A DNA stretch of 64,000 bases from Microbacterium sp. SSM24 (GCF_025989145.1 NZ_JAPDNQ010000001.1:2523217-2587216), one strand, 5' to 3'. Positions 27,517 through 37,731 are shown, counted from the stretch's first letter. The notes: generated by a model from the letters alone, not told the origin. A program made the numbers and translations.

Positions 27517-28476
27517 ATGTCGATCGATCTCAGCGCCCCTCCGGTGCCGTTCTCGTTCGAGGTGTACCCGCCGAAGTCCGAGGCGGGGACCCTCGCGCTG
27601 CACGAGACGATCCGGCGCCTGGCCGCGGCCGGACCTCGATTCATCTCGGTCACCTACGGCGCGGGCGGCTCGACCGGCGGGCGCTCGCTCGACCTGCTGC
27701 GGCACATCCTTCGCGAGACGCCGGTGGCTCCTCTGGCGCACCTGACGTGCGTCGGCAACACCTATGCCGGGGCGAACGCGCTGATCCGGGAGTTCCTCGA
27801 CGCCGGGGTCACGAGCTTCCTCGCGCTGCGCGGCGACCCGCCGGCGGGTGCCGCCGAAGGCGAGGCGTTCCTGGGCGACCTGGAGAGCTCGGCGCAGCTC
27901 GTGCAGCTCATCGACCGCGTCCAGGCGGAGCGCGCGCCCTACACCGAACAGGCGATCCCGGGCGTTCCCGGGGCCGTGCGTGTCGAGCCGCGTCCGAAGG
28001 TCGACATCGCTGTGGCGGCGTTCCCGAACGGGCACCCGCGGTCGCGGCATCCGCGTGAGCACATCGACGCGCTCCTGGCGAAGCAGGCCGCCGGTGCCAC
28101 GCTCGCCCTCACGCAGCTCTTCTTCCACGCCGACGACTACCTCGCTTTCGTGCAGCGCGCGCGCGAAGCGGGCGTGACGATTCCGATCCTCCCGGGGATC
28201 ATGCCGATCACGTCCCCGTCGCGTCTGCGCCGCGTGCTCGAGCTCAGCGGCGAAGAACTGCCCTCCGAACTCGCGATCGCCCTCGAGGTCGAGCCGACGC
28301 TCGAGGGACAGCGCGCGGTCGGCGTCGCATACGCCGCAGATCTCGCCCGCGACGTCGTCGCCGGTGGTGCCCCGGGCGTCCACCTCTACGCGTTCAACAG
28401 CCACGACACGGTGCTCGCGGTACTCCGCGACGCCGGCATCCTCACCCACCCCCTCGAACAGGAGGCCGCACGATGA
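27517..28476 (+). CDS. metF: 5,10-methylenetetrahydrofolate reductase
   Basis: A 319-residue FAD enzyme making methyl-tetrahydrofolate for methionine synthesis. Motifs: PFSFEVYPPKSEAG (catalytic Glu), FISVTYGAGGST, LAHLTCVG, FLALRGDPP, and FPNGHPRS near the substrate site; LPGIMPITSPSRL is the typical late loop. ATG 27517 has a GAGAG site. Its stop overlaps metE by 4 bases; the two consecutive pathway steps form an operon. Upstream lies a 227-base gap with the candidate leader RNA. Confidence 0.94.
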   Translation: MSIDLSAPPVPFSFEVYPPKSEAGTLALHETIRRLAAAGPRFISVTYGAGGSTGGRSLDLLRHILRETPVAPLAHLTCVGNTYAGANALIREFLDAGVTSFLALRGDPPAGAAEGEAFLGDLESSAQLVQLIDRVQAERAPYTEQAIPGVPGAVRVEPRPKVDIAVAAFPNGHPRSRHPREHIDALLAKQAAGATLALTQLFFHADDYLAFVQRAREAGVTIPILPGIMPITSPSRLRRVLELSGEELPSELAIALEVEPTLEGQRAVGVAYAADLARDVVAGGAPGVHLYAFNSHDTVLAVLRDAGILTHPLEQEAAR

Positions 28477-30809
28477 CCGACACCACCCCCGAGTTCCCCC
28501 GCGGAACGATCCTCGGCTACCCGCGCATCGGACGCCGTCGCGAGCTCAAGCGCGCGGTCGAATCGCATTGGAGCGGCAAGACCGACGAGCAGACGCTCGA
28601 GGCCACCGCGGCCGACCTGCGTCGCTCGACGCGTGAGCGCCTCGCCGAGCTGGGCTTCGGCCGCGACGACTCGTCGATCCCCGAGTCGTTCTCGTACTAC
28701 GACCAGGTCCTCGATGCCGCGCTCGCCGTCGGCGCCCTCCCCGAGCGTTTCGCCGACCTGCGGGGGGTCGACGGAACGATCGGACTCGACGCGTACTTCA
28801 CGGCCGCGCGCGGCGCCGGTGAGAACGCCCCGCTCGAGATGACCAAGTGGTTCGACACGAACTACCACTACCTCGTGCCCGAGATCGGTCCCGAGACCCG
28901 GTTCGCCCTGTCGACCGACCGATTCGCCCGCCAGGTGGCCGAGGCCAAGGCCGACGGCTTCATCGTGCGTCCCGTCGTCGTCGGTCCGGTGACGCTGCTC
29001 GCCCTCGCGAAGGCGACGGATGCCGCGCCCGACGGGTTCGACCCGCTCAGCCGGCTGGACGACCTTCTGCCCGTCTATGCCGAGCTGCTCGCCTCGCTGC
29101 GCGCCGCCGGGGCCGAGTGGGTGCAGCTCGACGAGCCCGCCCTCGTGAGCGAGAGCCTCCCTGCCTCCGCCGCCGCGCTCGCCGCGGCCGCACAGCGCGC
29201 GTACGCCGTCCTCGGCGGTGCATCCGATCGCCCGGCGATCCTGGTGACCGCCGGCTACGCCCAGCTCTCCGCCGAGGCGTGGACCGCCCTGGCCGCCTCG
29301 CCGGTCGAGGCGCTCGCGATCGACCTCACGCGTGGGGCCGTGCCCGCGGCCGTGCCCGGCATCGAGGGCAAGGTCCTCGTGGGCGGCGTGATCGACGGCC
29401 GCAACATCTGGCGCGGCGATCTGGCCGGCGCATGGGCCACGCTCGAGGCGCTGCAGGAGCTCGGCGCAGCGCAGGTCTCGGCCGGCACCTCGACGTCGCT
29501 GCAGCACGTTCCGCACGACGTCGCCGACGAGTCCGCCCTCGATCCGCGCCTCGCCTCGTGGCTCGCCTTCGCTGACCAGAAGACGGGGCAGGTCGTCACC
29601 CTCGCCCGCGGCCTCGCCGAGGGAGCTCCCGCCATCGCCGAGGACGTGGCTGCGGCATCCGCTGCTCTCGCCGACCGTCAGAGCGCCCCGGGCGTGCGCG
29701 ACGGTGCCGTGCGCGAGCGTGCCGCAGCCCTCACCGAGAGCGACTTCGATCGTGGCGACTACGAGGCGCGCGTAACGGCTCAGGATGCCGCGCTCGGCCT
29801 CCCCGTGCTGCCGACGACGACCATCGGGTCGTTCCCGCAGACGGGCGACATCCGCCGTGCACGAGCCCGCCACGGCAAGGGCGAGATCACGACCGAGGAG
29901 TACGAGCAGTTCCTCCGCGACGAGATCGCGCGCGTCGTCACGCTGCAGGAGGATCTCGGGCTCGACGTGCTCGTTCACGGCGAAGCCGAGCGCAACGACA
30001 TGGTGCAGTACTTCGCCGAGAACCTCGACGGCTTCGACGTGACCGAGAACGGGTGGGTGCAGTCGTACGGCTCGCGCGCGACGCGTCCGTCGATCCTGTG
30101 GGGCGACGTGTCGCGTCCGGCCCCGATCACGGTCGCATGGTCGGCCTTCGCGCAGTCGCTCACCGAGAAGCCCATGAAGGGCATGCTCACCGGGCCGGTG
30201 ACGATCCTCGCGTGGTCGTTCGTGCGCGACGACCAGCCGCTCGCCGACACCGCCAACCAGGTCGCACTCGCCCTGCGCGACGAGATCGCCGACCTCGAGG
30301 CCGCCGGCATCGCGGTCATCCAGGTCGATGAGCCGGCGCTGCGCGAGCTGCTCCCGCTCAAGAAGGCCGCTCAGCCCTCGTACCTCGAGTGGTCGGTCGG
30401 ATCGTTCCGTCTCGCGACGGCCGGTGCGGCCGAGGCCACGCAGGTGCACACGCACCTCTGCTACTCGGAGTTCGACGTCGTCATCGACGCGATCGCGGCG
30501 CTCGACGCCGACGTCACGTCGATCGAGGCCGCGCGCAGTCGTGGCGAGGTCATCGGCGACATCGCCGCGTCGGGCTTCACCCACGGCGTCGGTCCCGGTG
30601 TGTACGACATCCACTCGCCGCGCGTGCCGTCGGTGGCCGAGGTCGCCGACCTGCTCGACCGCGCCGCGACCGAGCTGCCGCTGCGCCAGGTGTGGGTCAA
30701 CCCGGACTGCGGTCTCAAGACCCGCGGCTACGACGAGACCGTCGAGTCCCTGCGCAACATCATCGAGGCGACGCGGTCGATCCGCGACAAGGTCGGTGCG
30801 GCGGTCTAG
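28473..30809 (+). CDS. metE: Cobalamin-independent methionine synthase
   Basis: A 778-residue zinc enzyme transferring the methyl group from methyl-tetrahydropteroyltriglutamate to homocysteine. The N- and C-terminal barrels are both complete; zinc ligands appear in VHTHLCYSEF (His, Cys) and WVNPDCGLKTRG (Cys), with a Glu in the VTSIEAARSRG region. Start ATGA overlap with metF. In many actinobacteria metE is under a cobalamin riboswitch; none is seen here, the leader before metF being different. The stop overlaps a convergent membrane-protein gene by 4 bases. Confidence 0.96.
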   Translation: MTDTTPEFPRGTILGYPRIGRRRELKRAVESHWSGKTDEQTLEATAADLRRSTRERLAELGFGRDDSSIPESFSYYDQVLDAALAVGALPERFADLRGVDGTIGLDAYFTAARGAGENAPLEMTKWFDTNYHYLVPEIGPETRFALSTDRFARQVAEAKADGFIVRPVVVGPVTLLALAKATDAAPDGFDPLSRLDDLLPVYAELLASLRAAGAEWVQLDEPALVSESLPASAAALAAAAQRAYAVLGGASDRPAILVTAGYAQLSAEAWTALAASPVEALAIDLTRGAVPAAVPGIEGKVLVGGVIDGRNIWRGDLAGAWATLEALQELGAAQVSAGTSTSLQHVPHDVADESALDPRLASWLAFADQKTGQVVTLARGLAEGAPAIAEDVAAASAALADRQSAPGVRDGAVRERAAALTESDFDRGDYEARVTAQDAALGLPVLPTTTIGSFPQTGDIRRARARHGKGEITTEEYEQFLRDEIARVVTLQEDLGLDVLVHGEAERNDMVQYFAENLDGFDVTENGWVQSYGSRATRPSILWGDVSRPAPITVAWSAFAQSLTEKPMKGMLTGPVTILAWSFVRDDQPLADTANQVALALRDEIADLEAAGIAVIQVDEPALRELLPLKKAAQPSYLEWSVGSFRLATAGAAEATQVHTHLCYSEFDVVIDAIAALDADVTSIEAARSRGEVIGDIAASGFTHGVGPGVYDIHSPRVPSVAEVADLLDRAATELPLRQVWVNPDCGLKTRGYDETVESLRNIIEATRSIRDKVGAAV

Positions 30810-32263
30810 CCCTTCGCGCCCTTCTTGGACGAAGCGGATGCCGCGGCCCCTGCGGTCGCGGCATCCGCCGTTTCCACCACCACGACCTCTTCGGCGACGA
30901 CGACCGCGTCGGGATCGATGACCTCGGTCGCCTCGACCTCCGCCTCGCCGTGCTCCTCGGCGCGCCGCTGCAGGAGCTCGAGGATCCACGCGGCCACGAA
31001 CGCGACCACGATCACGAGGATGACATCCCCGAACGACAGCGGTCGCAGCGCGAAGAGCCACAGCACCGCGAGGACTGCGATGACTGTGCGCACGAGCACC
31101 TTGTAGCGCGCGAGCCACCCGCCGAAGCCGCCGGTGTCGAGTCCGCGAGAGGCGAGCTGGCGCCGAGCGGACGAGTTCATGCCGCGCACGGCGCCGCGCG
31201 CGCCCTCTGCGGCGCGGGAGCGTCCCATCGCCCAGCCGAGGATCGCGACGAACACGCCGAGCACGCTCAGCACGACGGCGGTCTGGGTCATCGAGCCGAC
31301 GAGCTGTGCGTAGATGACGTCGAGCGCCGAGGGGGAGAGGCCGAGATCGCCGGCGACGATGCCCATCGCAGTGTCGCCGATCGCTAGCGTCGCAGCGAGA
31401 GCCCCCGCGCCGATCGCGATGCCGAGTCCTGTGCCGAGCACGGCGACGCTGCGTCGCCGTGCGAGCGCGATGCCGAGGCCGAACAGTGCGAGGGTGATGA
31501 CCGGCAGCCACCAGCCGAGCGTCGTGGCCAGCGCGTACGCGGTGCGGATCGCGGCGAGGTTGTCGCCCTTGCCGATGATGACGACGTGGTCGACGGCGGG
31601 GATGAGCTGAGCGGCGCTGACCCCGCGATCGGTGAGGCGCTGCTTGACGTTGTCGACGATCGCTCCGACCTGGATGCCGACGCCTTCGTCGGTGCGGACG
31701 ACGAGTCCGCCGCCGTCCGACGTCGCTGCGGTCGTGAGGGCTCGGTGCGCGGCGCGTGTGGCCGTCGCCCAGACGTCGGAGAAGGCATCCGACTCCACGA
31801 CGCGGGTCACCGCCGTGGTGACGAGGTTCTCGAGGCCGTCGGCGGCGGGCGCCTGAAGCATGGTGAGTGCCTGCGCGGCGCGCGGCGGGAAGCCGTCGAT
31901 GGAGGCGATGCCGTCGAACACGTCCGCGGTCAGCTCATGGAAGTCGACCTTGGCGTTGACCGCCTCCATCGTCTCGTCGATGATCATCGCCTGCACGGCG
32001 GCGTCATCCACGAGCGGGGCGAGGGTCGCCACGAACGCGTCCTCCTCGACCAGCTGCACACGCGCCCACGCCGAGACGATCGACACGGGGACGAGGATCG
32101 CCGCGACGATGATGCAGATCGCCGAGACGATCGCGCGCCACCGGCCGCCTGTCGGGCGGCGCGCCGCGGGCCCAGGATCGCCGGCGAGGCGCGCGTTCTC
32201 GGACTCCAGCTCGCGGATGCGCGCGGTCAGGGCCTGCGTGTCCGCGGTGTCGATGTCGCTCAT
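30806..32263 (-). CDS. Conserved membrane protein, unknown function
   Basis: A 485-residue protein, not recognised beyond a common actinobacterial membrane family. A short N-terminal coiled coil (ARIRELESENARL) precedes one helix at about 47-68. An exported-looking soluble domain of about 180 residues follows, then a bundle of about six hydrophobic helices (about 255-275, 282-305, 320-345, 385-425). The cytoplasmic tail is rich in Glu, Val and Ala and ends in Lys (KKGAKG). No catalytic motif. It is transcribed alone, convergent with metE and upstream of lexA on the same strand. Confidence 0.75.
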   Translation of the reverse strand: MSDIDTADTQALTARIRELESENARLAGDPGPAARRPTGGRWRAIVSAICIIVAAILVPVSIVSAWARVQLVEEDAFVATLAPLVDDAAVQAMIIDETMEAVNAKVDFHELTADVFDGIASIDGFPPRAAQALTMLQAPAADGLENLVTTAVTRVVESDAFSDVWATATRAAHRALTTAATSDGGGLVVRTDEGVGIQVGAIVDNVKQRLTDRGVSAAQLIPAVDHVVIIGKGDNLAAIRTAYALATTLGWWLPVITLALFGLGIALARRRSVAVLGTGLGIAIGAGALAATLAIGDTAMGIVAGDLGLSPSALDVIYAQLVGSMTQTAVVLSVLGVFVAILGWAMGRSRAAEGARGAVRGMNSSARRQLASRGLDTGGFGGWLARYKVLVRTVIAVLAVLWLFALRPLSFGDVILVIVVAFVAAWILELLQRRAEEHGEAEVEATEVIDPDAVVVAEEVVVVETADAATAGAAASASSKKGAKG

Positions 32264-32320
32264 GGCGCCATTCTGGCCGACCGGCGGCCCGCTGCGCTAA
32301 GGATCACCCGCCACGGGTGA

Positions 32321-33001
32321 TCAGACCGCGCGCAGCACCGCCACGACCTTGCCGAGCACGACGGCGTCGTCGCCGAGGATGGGCTCGAACGCGGAGTTGC
32401 GCGGGAGGAGCCAGGTGTGGCCGTCTCGCTGGCGGAACGTCTTGACCGTTGCCTCGCCGTCGAGCATCGCCGCGACGATGTCGCCGTTGTCGGCGGAGGG
32501 CTGGGAGCGCACCACGACCCAGTCGCCGTCGCAGATGGCGGCATCGATCATCGACTCTCCCGACACCTTCAGCATGAACAGGTCGCCCTTGCCGACGAGC
32601 TGCCGGGGAAGCGGGAAGATCTCCTCCACCTGCTGCTCCGCCGTGATCGGCACACCTGCGGCGATGCGGCCGACGAGCGGCACGAGGGCGGCGTCGCCGA
32701 CCGACGGGGCGAAGTCGGCCGGATTCTCGGTCGCGAGGCCCGGGAGGTCGATCAGCACCTCCATCGCCCGCGTCTTGCCGGCGTCGCGCCGCAGGTAGCC
32801 GCTCAGCTCGAGCTGGTTGAGCTGGTGGGTGACGCTGGAGAGCGACTTGAGGCCGACGGCGTCGCCGATCTCGCGCATGCTCGGCGGATAGCCGTGCCGG
32901 ACGATCGAGAGCTGGATGACCTCGAGGATGGCGCGCTGCTTGTCGCTCAGGCTCTTGCGGCGCCGCGTCTGCGGTCGCTCGCGCCCGGTGGCGTCGCTCA
33001 T
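32321..33001 (-). CDS. lexA: LexA repressor
   Basis: The SOS repressor, 226 residues. The N-terminal winged helix includes [20 protein letters not shown] and [20 protein letters not shown]. The cleavage site is Ala-Gly in [10 protein letters not shown], with catalytic Ser in VSGESMID and Lys in GEATVKTFR. The ATG at 33001 follows an AGGAG site; the open frame extends 43 codons upstream but without a ribosome site. It is divergent from a LysM gene across 272 bases containing a CGAAG-N4-CTTCG palindrome. A self-operator closer to lexA is not apparent. Confidence 0.96.
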   Translation of the reverse strand: MSDATGRERPQTRRRKSLSDKQRAILEVIQLSIVRHGYPPSMREIGDAVGLKSLSSVTHQLNQLELSGYLRRDAGKTRAMEVLIDLPGLATENPADFAPSVGDAALVPLVGRIAAGVPITAEQQVEEIFPLPRQLVGKGDLFMLKVSGESMIDAAICDGDWVVVRSQPSADNGDIVAAMLDGEATVKTFRQRDGHTWLLPRNSAFEPILGDDAVVLGKVVAVLRAV

Positions 33002-33169
33002 GTCCGGCTCCTGTCTCACTGCCCGCGGAGGCCCCGTGGAGTGCAGCGGTCTTCGAATGTCGGAGGCCCGTGGTGGGGTACTCGTATCGAAACCGTATCC
33101 GGCTTCGACCGTCGAGCAGGGCAGCGTCACCGCGTGTCGCGTTCGATGGATCGTCGTCAGATCCGGCTG

Positions 33170-33198
33170 TTGACATCCTAGACCATCGAAGATAGCTT
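33170..33198 (+). promoter_or_regulatory. Consensus promoter of the LysM gene
   Basis: TTGACA (33170-33175), 17-base spacer, TAGCTT (33193-33198). This is the best -35/-10 pair near a protein gene in the window. The start would be near 33205, giving a 69-base leader. Confidence 0.75.
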
Positions 33199-33200
33199 CG
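33187..33200. promoter_or_regulatory. Variant SOS box between lexA and the LysM gene
   Basis: CGAAG-ATAG-CTTCG, a perfect 14-bp palindrome with the half-site spacing of the recA SOS box but with one base changed in each half. It covers the -10 of the LysM promoter and lies just upstream of a possible lexA -10 (TAGGAT, 33175-33180 minus). Confidence 0.6.
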
Positions 33201-33273
33201 GTACAGAGGTTCGCATCCCCCGCTCCCGGCCGAGCGGCGGATGCGAACCTCCCCCCACCACGAGGAGCAGATC

Positions 33274-33663
33274 ATGACCGCGATCAGCATCACGACATCA
33301 CCGGCACTGAACGCACGCGCGTTCGCAGCGGCAGGGCGCGGCACGCGCCTGCGTCTGACGGTGCGCGGACGCCGTGTGCTGGCGACGGTCGCGGCCCTCC
33401 CGGCCATCATCGCGATCGCGGTGGCCATGATCTCGGGCGGGTCCGCTCTCGCGTCCCGCGACACAGGCGCGCCGGCCGGCTCCTTCGAGACGGTGACCGT
33501 GTCGTACGGCGACTCGCTGTGGACGATCGCAGAAGAGGTCGCACCGCAGTCCGACCCGCGTGACGTCGTCGATGCCATCGTCCGCCTCAACGCGCTCGAG
33601 GGCGTGACGCTCCAGGCGGGGCAGAGTCTGGCCATCCCGGCGGAATACGCCACAGGGCGCTGA
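33274..33663 (+). CDS. LysM-domain protein, probable SOS cell-division inhibitor
   Basis: A 129-residue protein with a basic N-terminus, one membrane helix (about 38-60), and a single extracellular LysM domain (about 72-123: VTVSYGDSLWTIAEEVAP ... LQAGQSLAIP). Layout and divergence from lexA match YneA (Bacillus), DivS (Corynebacterium) and ChiZ/Rv2719c (Mycobacterium), which block septation during SOS. The promoter overlaps a LexA-like palindrome. The ATG at 33274 has GAGGAG; an upstream ATG at 33241 lacks one. Function is by context, not by sequence identity. Confidence 0.8.
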   Translation: MTAISITTSPALNARAFAAAGRGTRLRLTVRGRRVLATVAALPAIIAIAVAMISGGSALASRDTGAPAGSFETVTVSYGDSLWTIAEEVAPQSDPRDVVDAIVRLNALEGVTLQAGQSLAIPAEYATGR

Positions 33664-33673
33664 CTCCGCGCTC

Positions 33674-33679
33674 TACCAT
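33674..33679 (+). promoter_or_regulatory. Leaderless -10 of hisC
   Basis: TACCAT, seven bases before GTG 33687. The ATG at 33678 overlaps it and cannot be the start. Confidence 0.5.
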
Positions 33680-33686
33680 GGGAGGG

Positions 33687-34772
33687 GTGAGTCCCCGCCT
33701 CGAAGACCTGCCCCTGCGTGATGATCTGCGCGGTATGACGCCCTACGGCGCGCCGCAGGCGCCGCTGCCGGTCGCGCTCAATGTGAACGAGAACACGCAT
33801 CCCGTTCCGCAGGAGGTCGCCGACGACATCATGGACTCGCTCGCGCTCGCGCTGGGCGATGTCAACCGCTACCCGGATCGAGAGTTCACCGCGCTTCGCG
33901 AAGGATTCGCCGACTACCTGGGTCACGGTCTCACGCGCGAGCAGATCTGGGCCGCGAACGGGTCGAATGAGGTCCTGCAGCACGTCCTCCAGGCGTTCGC
34001 GGGGCCAGGACGCACAGCGTTCGGCTTCGCCCCGACCTACTCGATGTACCCCCTCCTCGCGCGCGCCACCGGCGCCGAGTGGATCGCGGGCACGCGAGGC
34101 GCCGACTACACGGTCGACGCCTCCGATGCGGCCGTGCAGGTGGCGGATGCCGCGCCCGACGTCGTCTTCCTCTGCGCCCCCAACAATCCGACCGGAACGC
34201 CGCTCGGCCTCGACGTCATCGAAGCGGTGTACGACGCGACCGCCGGGGTCGTCGTGGTCGATGAGGCGTACTTCGAGTTCGCGCCCCGCGACGAACGGTC
34301 AGCCCTCACCCTCCTGCCCGGCCGGGAGCGCCTGGTGGTGTCGCGCACGATGAGCAAGGCGTTCGCCTTCGCAGGCGCCCGCGTCGGCTACCTCGCCGCC
34401 GATCCGGCGTTCGTCGACGCGCTCCGCCTGGTGCGACTCCCGTACCACCTGAGTGCGCTGACGCAGGCCGCGGCATCCGCTGCTCTTCGTCACGCTCCCA
34501 CGATGCTGAGCATGGTCGATGAGATCGTCTCGCAGCGCGACCGCATCTCGGCCACGCTCGACGCGCTCGGGTACACGCCGCACGCATCCTGGACGAACTT
34601 CGTCCTCTTCGGCGGTGTCACCGATCCGGCGGCCACCTGGCGCGCGCTGTACGACCGCGGCGTGCTGATCCGCGACGTCGGGATCGCGCAGCACCTCCGC
34701 GTCACGGCAGGCACCGAGGACGAGACGACGGCGTTCCTCGACGCGCTCGCCTCGCTAGGATCGAACGCATGA
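33687..34772 (+). CDS. hisC: Histidinol-phosphate aminotransferase
   Basis: A 361-residue PLP-dependent transaminase of the histidine pathway. Motifs: [11 protein letters not shown] at the N-terminal arm, the [12 protein letters not shown] cofactor phosphate site, [23 protein letters not shown], and the Schiff-base Lys in [21 protein letters not shown] 33687 is preferred to ATG 33678 on promoter grounds. The stop overlaps hisB by 4 bases. The operon here is hisC-hisB-hisH-priA; hisD would be expected upstream but the LysM gene stands there. Confidence 0.94.
   Translation: MSPRLEDLPLRDDLRGMTPYGAPQAPLPVALNVNENTHPVPQEVADDIMDSLALALGDVNRYPDREFTALREGFADYLGHGLTREQIWAANGSNEVLQHVLQAFAGPGRTAFGFAPTYSMYPLLARATGAEWIAGTRGADYTVDASDAAVQVADAAPDVVFLCAPNNPTGTPLGLDVIEAVYDATAGVVVVDEAYFEFAPRDERSALTLLPGRERLVVSRTMSKAFAFAGARVGYLAADPAFVDALRLVRLPYHLSALTQAAASAALRHAPTMLSMVDEIVSQRDRISATLDALGYTPHASWTNFVLFGGVTDPAATWRALYDRGVLIRDVGIAQHLRVTAGTEDETTAFLDALASLGSNA
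34756..34761 (+). promoter_or_regulatory. Internal leaderless -10 of hisB
   Basis: TAGGAT within the end of hisC, seven bases before the hisB ATG at 34769. Confidence 0.45.
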
Positions 34773-35377
34773 GCGCCGCTCCGCGTACCGCGTCCATCCG
34801 CCGCTCCACGAGCGAGTCCACCGTCGAGCTCGAACTCGACCTCGACGGCTCCGGTCGCAGCCGCATCGACACCACGGTGCCGTTCTTCGACCACCTGCTC
34901 ACGGCGTTCGCGAAGCACTCGCTCACCGATCTCACCGTGCGCGCGTCCGGCGACACCGACATCGACGCCCACCACACCGTCGAGGACATCTCGATCGTGC
35001 TGGGGCAGGCGATCCGCGAGGCCCTCGGCGACAAGTCGGGCATCTCCCGCTACGGAGACGCGCTCGTCCCTCTCGACGAGGCGCTCGCACAGGCCGTGGT
35101 CGACATCAGCGGGCGACCCTACCTCGTGCACACCGGGGAACCCGCAGGATTCGAGCACCACCTCATCGGCGGTCACTTCACCGGCTCCCTCGTGCGGCAC
35201 ACCTTCGAGGCGATCGCATTCAACGCGGCGCTCACCGTGCACGTCCGGGTCATCTCCGGACGCGATCCCCATCACATCGCCGAAGCGGAATACAAGGCGT
35301 TCGCGCGCGCGTTCCGGCAGGCCAAGGCACTCGATCCGCTCGTCGACGGCATCCCCAGCACGAAGGGTGCTCTGTGA
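34769..35377 (+). CDS. hisB: Imidazoleglycerol-phosphate dehydratase
   Basis: A 202-residue manganese enzyme of histidine synthesis, monofunctional (no histidinol-phosphatase half). Metal-binding repeats: [39 protein letters not shown] and [16 protein letters not shown]. Overlaps hisC by ATGA and hisH by GTGA. A second -10 within hisC suggests extra expression from this point. Confidence 0.96.
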   Translation: MSAAPRTASIRRSTSESTVELELDLDGSGRSRIDTTVPFFDHLLTAFAKHSLTDLTVRASGDTDIDAHHTVEDISIVLGQAIREALGDKSGISRYGDALVPLDEALAQAVVDISGRPYLVHTGEPAGFEHHLIGGHFTGSLVRHTFEAIAFNAALTVHVRVISGRDPHHIAEAEYKAFARAFRQAKALDPLVDGIPSTKGAL

Positions 35378-36024
35378 GCTCCAGGCCCCTCGTCGCGGTG
35401 CTGGACTACGGTTCCGGCAACGTCCACTCCGCGGTCAAGGCCCTCGACGCGGCCGGCGCGGATGCGCGCCTGACCTCCGATCGCGGACTCATCCGTGATG
35501 CGGATGGTCTTGTCGTGCCTGGGGTCGGAGCGTACAGCGCCGTGATGGACGCGCTGCGCGCGAGCCGCGGCGACGAGCTCATCGAGCGCCGACTGGCCGG
35601 CGGACGACCCGTCCTGGGCATCTGCGTCGGGATGCAGGTGCTGTTCGAACGCGGCGTCGAGCGCGGCGTCGACACCGAGGGCATGGGGGAGTGGCCGGGA
35701 GCCGTCACAGAGCTCGACGCGGCGGTGCTGCCCCACATGGGCTGGAACACCGTCGATCCGGGCGAGGGGTCGCGTCTGTTCCGCGGCATCGAGGATGAAC
35801 GGTTCTACTTCGTCCACTCGTTCGGCGCGCAGCACTGGACCCTCGATGTCCAGCCGCCTTTCCCGCAGCCCGCCCTCACGTGGTGCACGTACGGTCAGCC
35901 GTTCCTGGCAGCGGTCGAGAACGGGCCGCTGTCGGCGACCCAGTTCCATCCCGAGAAATCGGGGGATGCCGGCATCCGGCTTCTCGCGAATTGGATCGAC
36001 GGCCTCGGCGGGGCTACCCTCTGA
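35374..36024 (+). CDS. hisH: Imidazole glycerol phosphate synthase, glutaminase subunit
   Basis: A 216-residue class I glutaminase that feeds ammonia to HisF. Triad Cys in [13 protein letters not shown], His and Glu in [14 protein letters not shown]-terminal [19 protein letters not shown] is typical. GTG start within the hisB stop. HisF is not in this window, so its partner lies elsewhere. Confidence 0.95.
   Translation: MSSRPLVAVLDYGSGNVHSAVKALDAAGADARLTSDRGLIRDADGLVVPGVGAYSAVMDALRASRGDELIERRLAGGRPVLGICVGMQVLFERGVERGVDTEGMGEWPGAVTELDAAVLPHMGWNTVDPGEGSRLFRGIEDERFYFVHSFGAQHWTLDVQPPFPQPALTWCTYGQPFLAAVENGPLSATQFHPEKSGDAGIRLLANWIDGLGGATL
36015..36020 (+). promoter_or_regulatory. Possible -10 before priA
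   Basis: TACCCT at the end of hisH; transcription from it would give priA a leader of about 50 bases with a GAGGAG ribosome site. Confidence 0.3.
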
Positions 36025-36078
36025 GATCGTGCCGTCTACGGGAGCCTCCCTCTCCGAGACCTGCCAGCACGAGGAGCC

Positions 36079-36825
36079 ATGAACGATTTCGCCTCTACGC
36101 CCGAGCTGATCCTGCTGCCCGCTGTCGACGTCGCCGACGGCAAGGCCGTGCGCCTGACCCAGGGGGAGGCGGGCACGGAGACGAGCTACGGAGACCCCGT
36201 CGACGCGGCCCTCGACTTCGCCCGCCAGGGTGCGCAGTGGATCCACCTCGTGGACCTCGATGCCGCCTTCGGGCGCGGATCGAATGCCGGCATCATGCGC
36301 AAGGTCATCAAGCAGGTGCGGGGTGTCCAGGTCGAGCTCTCCGGCGGCATCCGCGACGACCGCACACTCGAGGCAGCGCTCGAGAGCGGTGCCGCGCGCA
36401 TCAACCTCGGCACCGCCGCCCTTGAGAACCCGGAGTGGGCAGCCGACGTCATCGGCCGCTACGGCGACGTGATCGCCGTCGGTCTGGACGTGCGCGGCAC
36501 GACGCTCGCCGCTCGCGGCTGGACCCGCGAGGGCGGCGACCTGTGGACGGTTCTCGACCGCCTGGAGTCCGCCGGCTGCAGCCGCTACGTCGTCACCGAT
36601 GTCACCAAGGACGGCACGCTCCAGGGCCCGAACGTCGAACTGCTGCGCGAGATGACCGCGCGCACGCCCAAGCCGATCGTGGCCTCGGGCGGCGTGTCGA
36701 GCCTCGACGACATCGCAGCGCTCCGCGATCTCGTCCCGCTCGGCGTCGAAGGCGCGATCGTGGGCAAGGCGCTCTACGCGGGTGCCTTCACGCTCGCCGA
36801 GGCGTTGGATGTCGCCGGACACTGA
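36079..36825 (+). CDS. priA: PriA/HisA phosphoribosyl isomerase
   Basis: A 248-residue TIM-barrel isomerase. Catalytic Asp pair in [15 protein letters not shown] and [16 protein letters not shown]; phosphate sites in [10 protein letters not shown] and [11 protein letters not shown]. The actinobacterial member also serves as TrpF in tryptophan synthesis; whether it does here cannot be decided without checking for a separate trpF. GAGGAG site before the ATG. The 54-base gap after hisH breaks the tight overlaps of the operon. The stop overlaps the next gene by 17 bases if that gene starts at 36809. Confidence 0.93.
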   Translation: MNDFASTPELILLPAVDVADGKAVRLTQGEAGTETSYGDPVDAALDFARQGAQWIHLVDLDAAFGRGSNAGIMRKVIKQVRGVQVELSGGIRDDRTLEAALESGAARINLGTAALENPEWAADVIGRYGDVIAVGLDVRGTTLAARGWTREGGDLWTVLDRLESAGCSRYVVTDVTKDGTLQGPNVELLREMTARTPKPIVASGGVSSLDDIAALRDLVPLGVEGAIVGKALYAGAFTLAEALDVAGH

Positions 36826-37576
36826 CCCCCGGGCCGACTCGGCCGGAGTCCCGTGGGAGGGTCGCAGCTTCCACGCGAATCCGCACTCGGCCGACGACGG
36901 ATCGGCTGATCCCGCACTCCTCGCCGCGCTGCTCGCGTTCCGAGCCAGAACGGGCGGTCAGGTCGAGGTCGTCGACGCGTATCGCGCGGCGCGCCTGCTC
37001 ATCCCGCTCCTGGCCGAGAAGGGCGACGAGGGCATCGGCGCCCACGGTCTGGCGGTCGACAAGACGCAGGAGCTCTCGATCGTCACCGTCGCAGCCCCCG
37101 ACGGCCGTCGGGTGCTGCCGGTGTTCACCTCGGTCGACACGATGAGGCGGTGGGACGCCTCGGCCCGCCCGGTGCCGGCCGACGGGACGCGCACGGCGGC
37201 CGCGGCATCCGCCGACGACACCGATCTCATCGTCATCGACCCCGGCTCGACCACCGAGTTCGTGCTGCGCCGGCCCGCGGTGTGGGCGATCGCGCAGGGT
37301 CATGCGTGGGAGCCGAGCTTCGCGTCGCCCGAGGTCTATGCGGGACTCCAGGAGAGCATCGGCGGCGAGCTGGCGGTGATCGATCTCGCGGTGGAGCCCG
37401 GAGATCCCGACGCGCGCCTGCGGGGTCCGGAGCTCGTCGTGCGCCTCCACCTCATCCACGGGCTCGAGAAGGTCGAGCTCGACGCGGTGCTCTCGCGCCT
37501 GGCGACCCGCTGGGCGGCTGACGATCGCATCGCCGTGCTCGCCGACTCGCTCACCGTGAGACTCATCCGCGCCTGA
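36809..37576 (+). CDS. SseB family protein
   Basis: A 255-residue protein with the SseB domain: [43 protein letters not shown] (most conserved), and [20 protein letters not shown]. The C-terminal half looks like an SseB_C or DUF-type barrel. It commonly follows hisA in Micrococcales. Function unknown. The start is uncertain: ATG 36809 lies within priA and has no clear ribosome site; another ATG at 36782 is possible. Confidence 0.82.
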   Translation: MSPDTDPRADSAGVPWEGRSFHANPHSADDGSADPALLAALLAFRARTGGQVEVVDAYRAARLLIPLLAEKGDEGIGAHGLAVDKTQELSIVTVAAPDGRRVLPVFTSVDTMRRWDASARPVPADGTRTAAAASADDTDLIVIDPGSTTEFVLRRPAVWAIAQGHAWEPSFASPEVYAGLQESIGGELAVIDLAVEPGDPDARLRGPELVVRLHLIHGLEKVELDAVLSRLATRWAADDRIAVLADSLTVRLIRA

Positions 37577-37673
37577 CGCGTATCCCACGCGCCGCACGGC
37601 GCTCTTCTCCAGGAGCCGGTGATCCTGCTGCGGCCCCTTGCCGCACCCCGCCGACCGGCGGAGGATCAGGAAT

Positions 37674-37731
37674 CGAGTCGCCAGAACACGCCGTGTGATC
37701 GCACCGCGTTCCGGCGTGTCCTGGCGACTCG
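37674..37731. repeat. 20-bp inverted repeat upstream of the PLP decarboxylase gene
   Basis: Left arm 37674-37693, right arm 37712-37731, one mismatch, 18-base loop. The arms read CGAGTCGCCAGAACACGCCG and its near-complement. In RNA this would be a stem of about 20 bp ending 8 bases before the ribosome site AGGGGAAG. The remainder of 37577-37751 shows no gene. Confidence 0.75.

Noticed and set aside
33002..33169. A separate SOS box close to lexA
   Set aside because: Half-sites such as TTCGAA at 33052 and TCGAAA at 33087 occur, but no pair has the N4 spacing of the recA box.
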